Part shown: one piece after another, positions 62,054 through 64,000 of the stretch
Layout of the letters: each line of letters starts with the position of its first letter
How positions within the stretch are numbered: the stretch's first letter is position 1
Assembly (NCBI RefSeq): GCF_003626655.1
Contig: NZ_RBAN01000008.1
Span: forward strand, 1 to 64,000
Source: Micromonospora costi
GTDB lineage: Bacteria; Actinomycetota; Actinomycetes; Mycobacteriales; Micromonosporaceae
Length of the DNA stretch: 64,000 nucleotides
Direction of reading: 5' to 3'
Position numbers and translations under genes: made by a program
The notes under the pieces: model-generated
Databases searched by the model: none
The model's input: the letters and a program-made list of their open reading frames with translations, nothing else
What the model was told of the DNA's origin: nothing

Positions 62054-62215
62054 CGCAGGCCCTCCCTGCCGTCGTCCGACGCGCCCCTCGATGCCAGAAC
62101 GAGGGTGGTCCAGGATTCCGCGGCGCCGACGGCCCTGCTGGCGGCCGATCGCCGTACGGCCTTCCTACCCGGCTGCTGCCTCGGCGATTCCCGGCCCGCC
62201 TGGTAGAACCGTCGG

Positions 62216-63115
62216 ATGCCTCACCTCCGCGACCCGCTGGCCGGGCTCGACGACGTCCCGTGGGAGTCGCTGCACCACGCGTACGGTCCGGCCGTCGACG
62301 TGCCGGACCAGCTGCGGGCGTTGCGGTCCGGCGAGGCCTCGGTCCGGCGCCGCGCGTTGTCCGAGCTGTCCGGCAACGTGTACCACCAGGGCACGCGTTG
62401 GGGTGCGAGCTGCCACGCGGTGCCGTTCCTGGTGGCGCTCGCGGACGACCCGGGCACCCCGGACCGGGCGGCGGTGGCCGGCCTGCTCCGCGCGGTCGTG
62501 CTCGGCGACCGGCGTGGCGACGCGCTGCCGTTCGATCCGCGGCCGACGTTCGCGGCCGCCGAGGGGATCACCGACGAGCAGGTCGCGCTGGTGGAGCGGC
62601 ATCTGGAGGCCGAGGACCTGTTCGAGCACGAGGAGGCAGCGGACCTGGCCGACGGTGTGGCGGCCCGCTGGGAGGCCGACGCCTACCGTGCCGGGGCCCG
62701 GCACACCGACCGGTACGTCCGGTGGCTCACCGATCCGGATCCGCACGTGGGCGCGTACGCGGCCGAGATCCTCGCCTGGTTCGCGCCGGACGACACCGCG
62801 GTCACCGGGCTCGTCGCGGTACCCGAGCACCCCACCGCCACCCGGGCCAGCGCCAACCTGACGCTCGGCCACTGGCCCGTCGACTCCGGGCGGATCGACG
62901 CCCGCCTCCGGGAGCTGCTGGCGGCGAACGCCGCGGTCGTCCGGGTCACGGCGGCCGTGGGGCTCGCATACCGGCTGGGCGACCGTCTGCCCGACCTGGC
63001 CCTCGACGTGCTCACCGACGCCCGCGTCACGGACGTCGACGCGGACGTACCCGGCTGGGACAGGTCGGTGCGCGGGTTCGTGGCCCTCGCCCTGCACCGG
63101 CTCGGTCTCGGCTGA
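62216..63115 (+). CDS. HEAT-repeat-like hypothetical protein
   Basis: 299 residues, weak ribosome site. Repeated paired helices of about 35-40 residues (RALRSGEASVRRRALSELSG, LTDPDPHVGAYAAEILAWF, LAANAAVVRVTAAVGLAYRL) suggest an alpha-solenoid. Contains YHQGTRWGASCHAVPFLVALA, a segment seen in several actinobacterial solenoid proteins. Role unknown; likely protein-protein interaction. Confidence 0.65.
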   Translation: MPHLRDPLAGLDDVPWESLHHAYGPAVDVPDQLRALRSGEASVRRRALSELSGNVYHQGTRWGASCHAVPFLVALADDPGTPDRAAVAGLLRAVVLGDRRGDALPFDPRPTFAAAEGITDEQVALVERHLEAEDLFEHEEAADLADGVAARWEADAYRAGARHTDRYVRWLTDPDPHVGAYAAEILAWFAPDDTAVTGLVAVPEHPTATRASANLTLGHWPVDSGRIDARLRELLAANAAVVRVTAAVGLAYRLGDRLPDLALDVLTDARVTDVDADVPGWDRSVRGFVALALHRLGLG

Positions 63116-63166
63116 CCTCCGGGTCGTCGCGGACGGCCCGGTCGGGCGGTCGCGGCAGAACGCCCG

Positions 63167-64000
63167 TCACGAACCCGCCGAGGGCCCAGCGCTGCGGAAG
63201 GTGCGCCGGTAGGCGTCCGGGGGTACGCCGACGGTGCGGTGGAAGTGCCGGCGCAGCGTCGTGGCGGTCCCCATGCCGGCCGCCTCGGCGATGACGTCGA
63301 TGCTGTGGTCGGTGTTCTCCAGCAGCTCCTGGGCCCGACGGATCCGTTGCGTCGACAGCCACTGCAGCGGGGTGGTGCCGGTCACCGCCCTGAACTGGCG
63401 GGCCAGGTTGCGCGAACTCATGTTCGCCTGGCGGGCCAGGTCCTCCACGGTCAGCGGGCGGTCCAGCCGTTGCATCGCCCAGGGGAACAGGTCGGCGAGG
63501 GGATGGTCGTCGCGGGCGGGCACCGGGGTGGTGACGAACTGGGCCTGACCACCGGCGCGATGCGGTGGTACGACGAGGCGGCGGGCGACGGCGTTGGCGA
63601 CCGTCGAGCCGTGGTCGCGGCGGATCAGGTGCAGGCACAGGTCGATCGCGGCGGCCTTGCCGGCGGAGGCGAGCACGGTGCCGTTGTCGACGTAGAGCAC
63701 GTCCGGGTCGACGGTCACCCGCGGATAGCGGGCGGCCAGCGCCTCGGTGTGCGCCCAGTGGGTGGTGGCGCGCAACCCGTCCAGCACTCCGGCGGCGGCC
63801 AGCACGAACGCGCCGGTGCACAGCGAGACCATCCGCGCGCCCGCCTCGTGGGCCGCGCGGACGGCGTCGAGCAGGTCGGGGGGCACGTCCGCGTCGATGT
63901 CCTCCACGGAAGGGACGATCACGGTGTCGGCGCGGGCGAGCCGCTCCAACCCGTCGTCGGCGTCCATCTGGAACCTGCCGACCCGCACCGGGCCCGGGCC
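63167..64000 (-). CDS. GlxA-type AraC-family regulator, 5' end beyond the window
   Basis: The frame is open to the right edge, so the start is missing. The DJ-1/PfpI-like half (VSLCTGAFVLAAAGVLDG with the Cys in the nucleophile-elbow position, THWAHTEALAARYP) is followed by an AraC double helix-turn-helix: LTVEDLARQANMSSRNLARQF and IDVIAEAAGMGTATTLRRHF. The end is GVPPDAYRRTF. Family length of about 320 residues suggests only 40-50 residues are missing. Probably activates catabolic genes beyond the window. Confidence 0.85.
   Translation of the reverse strand, partial: GPGPVRVGRFQMDADDGLERLARADTVIVPSVEDIDADVPPDLLDAVRAAHEAGARMVSLCTGAFVLAAAGVLDGLRATTHWAHTEALAARYPRVTVDPDVLYVDNGTVLASAGKAAAIDLCLHLIRRDHGSTVANAVARRLVVPPHRAGGQAQFVTTPVPARDDHPLADLFPWAMQRLDRPLTVEDLARQANMSSRNLARQFRAVTGTTPLQWLSTQRIRRAQELLENTDHSIDVIAEAAGMGTATTLRRHFHRTVGVPPDAYRRTFRSAGPSAGS

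Noticed and set aside
1..64000. CRISPR array, rRNA, tRNA or insertion sequence
   Set aside because: No regularly spaced repeats, no tRNA-like cloverleaf, no transposase motifs were seen by eye; an automated scan was not possible.

Overview
The window looks like chromosomal DNA from a high-GC actinobacterium, most likely a member of the Micromonosporaceae. The GC content is very high with strong G/C at third codon positions. GTG starts and GTGA/ATGA overlaps are frequent, several genes look leaderless, and the gene set is typically actinobacterial: DUF4193, a YbaB-EspC-toxin type VII secretion cassette, FIVAR and PKD domain secreted proteins, HxlR and GlxA-type regulators. The taxon is inferred from gene content, not from a marker gene.

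Layout. 0-3 kb: dicarboxylate uptake and oxidation (SLC13/DASS carrier plus tartrate/D-malate-type dehydrogenase), divergent from a gene cut by the left edge. 3-5.3 kb: type VII-associated polymorphic toxin cassette (YbaB-like, EspC-like, toxin, presumed immunity). 5.6-6.4 kb: an EcsC-like membrane protein. 6.4-34 kb: a defence-type island. It holds a 1997-residue DUF4011-helicase-Vsr/DUF3320 protein, small accessory genes (one frameshifted), and a divergent DivIVA / AlpA-like pair around a repeat-rich operator. A six-gene minus-strand block follows: HTH-MTase, hsdM, hsdS, hsdR, Ser/Thr kinase with TPR tail, and a PD-(D/E)XK-like protein. Back to back with it is a plus-strand cassette (25.8-32.7 kb): DUF4352-type lipoprotein, TIGR04141-family protein, membrane-anchored protein, RNase H-like protein, zinc-hook SMC-like ATPase and a small helical protein. 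That cassette is the best candidate here for an undescribed system.

33-37.4 kb holds small housekeeping, stress or remnant genes: DUF4193, a DUF4926-like mini-gene, Uma2, a decayed fragment, FrnE/DsbA with a divergent HxlR regulator, YdeI and VOC proteins. 37.4-50.3 kb is a minus-strand sugar operon: Gfo/Idh/MocA dehydrogenase, ribose-type ABC importer (ATPase, two permeases, lipoprotein), a TIM-barrel isomerase, and a 1999-residue secreted ThuA/glucose-sorbosone-dehydrogenase protein. It starts at a promoter with leaderless geometry covered by a dyad and ends at a strong hairpin. 50.4-56.5 kb has unrelated genes, including a 980-residue M48 protease with many membrane spans. 56.8-61.6 kb holds a second ThuA/dehydrogenase giant plus a secreted TIM-barrel isomerase, behind a promoter with a perfect GGAAAGCGCTTTCC LacI-type palindrome. 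61.7-64 kb: a small membrane protein, a HEAT-like protein and a GlxA-type AraC regulator cut by the right edge.

The two sugar loci look functionally linked: secreted oxidation or cleavage of a glycoside, import by the ABC system, then intracellular redox and isomerisation. This is inferred from gene families; the substrate is not known. Two large palindromic intergenic elements (52.8 and 56.7 kb) look like members of a dispersed repeat family. No rRNA, tRNA, CRISPR array, transposase or integrase was recognised.
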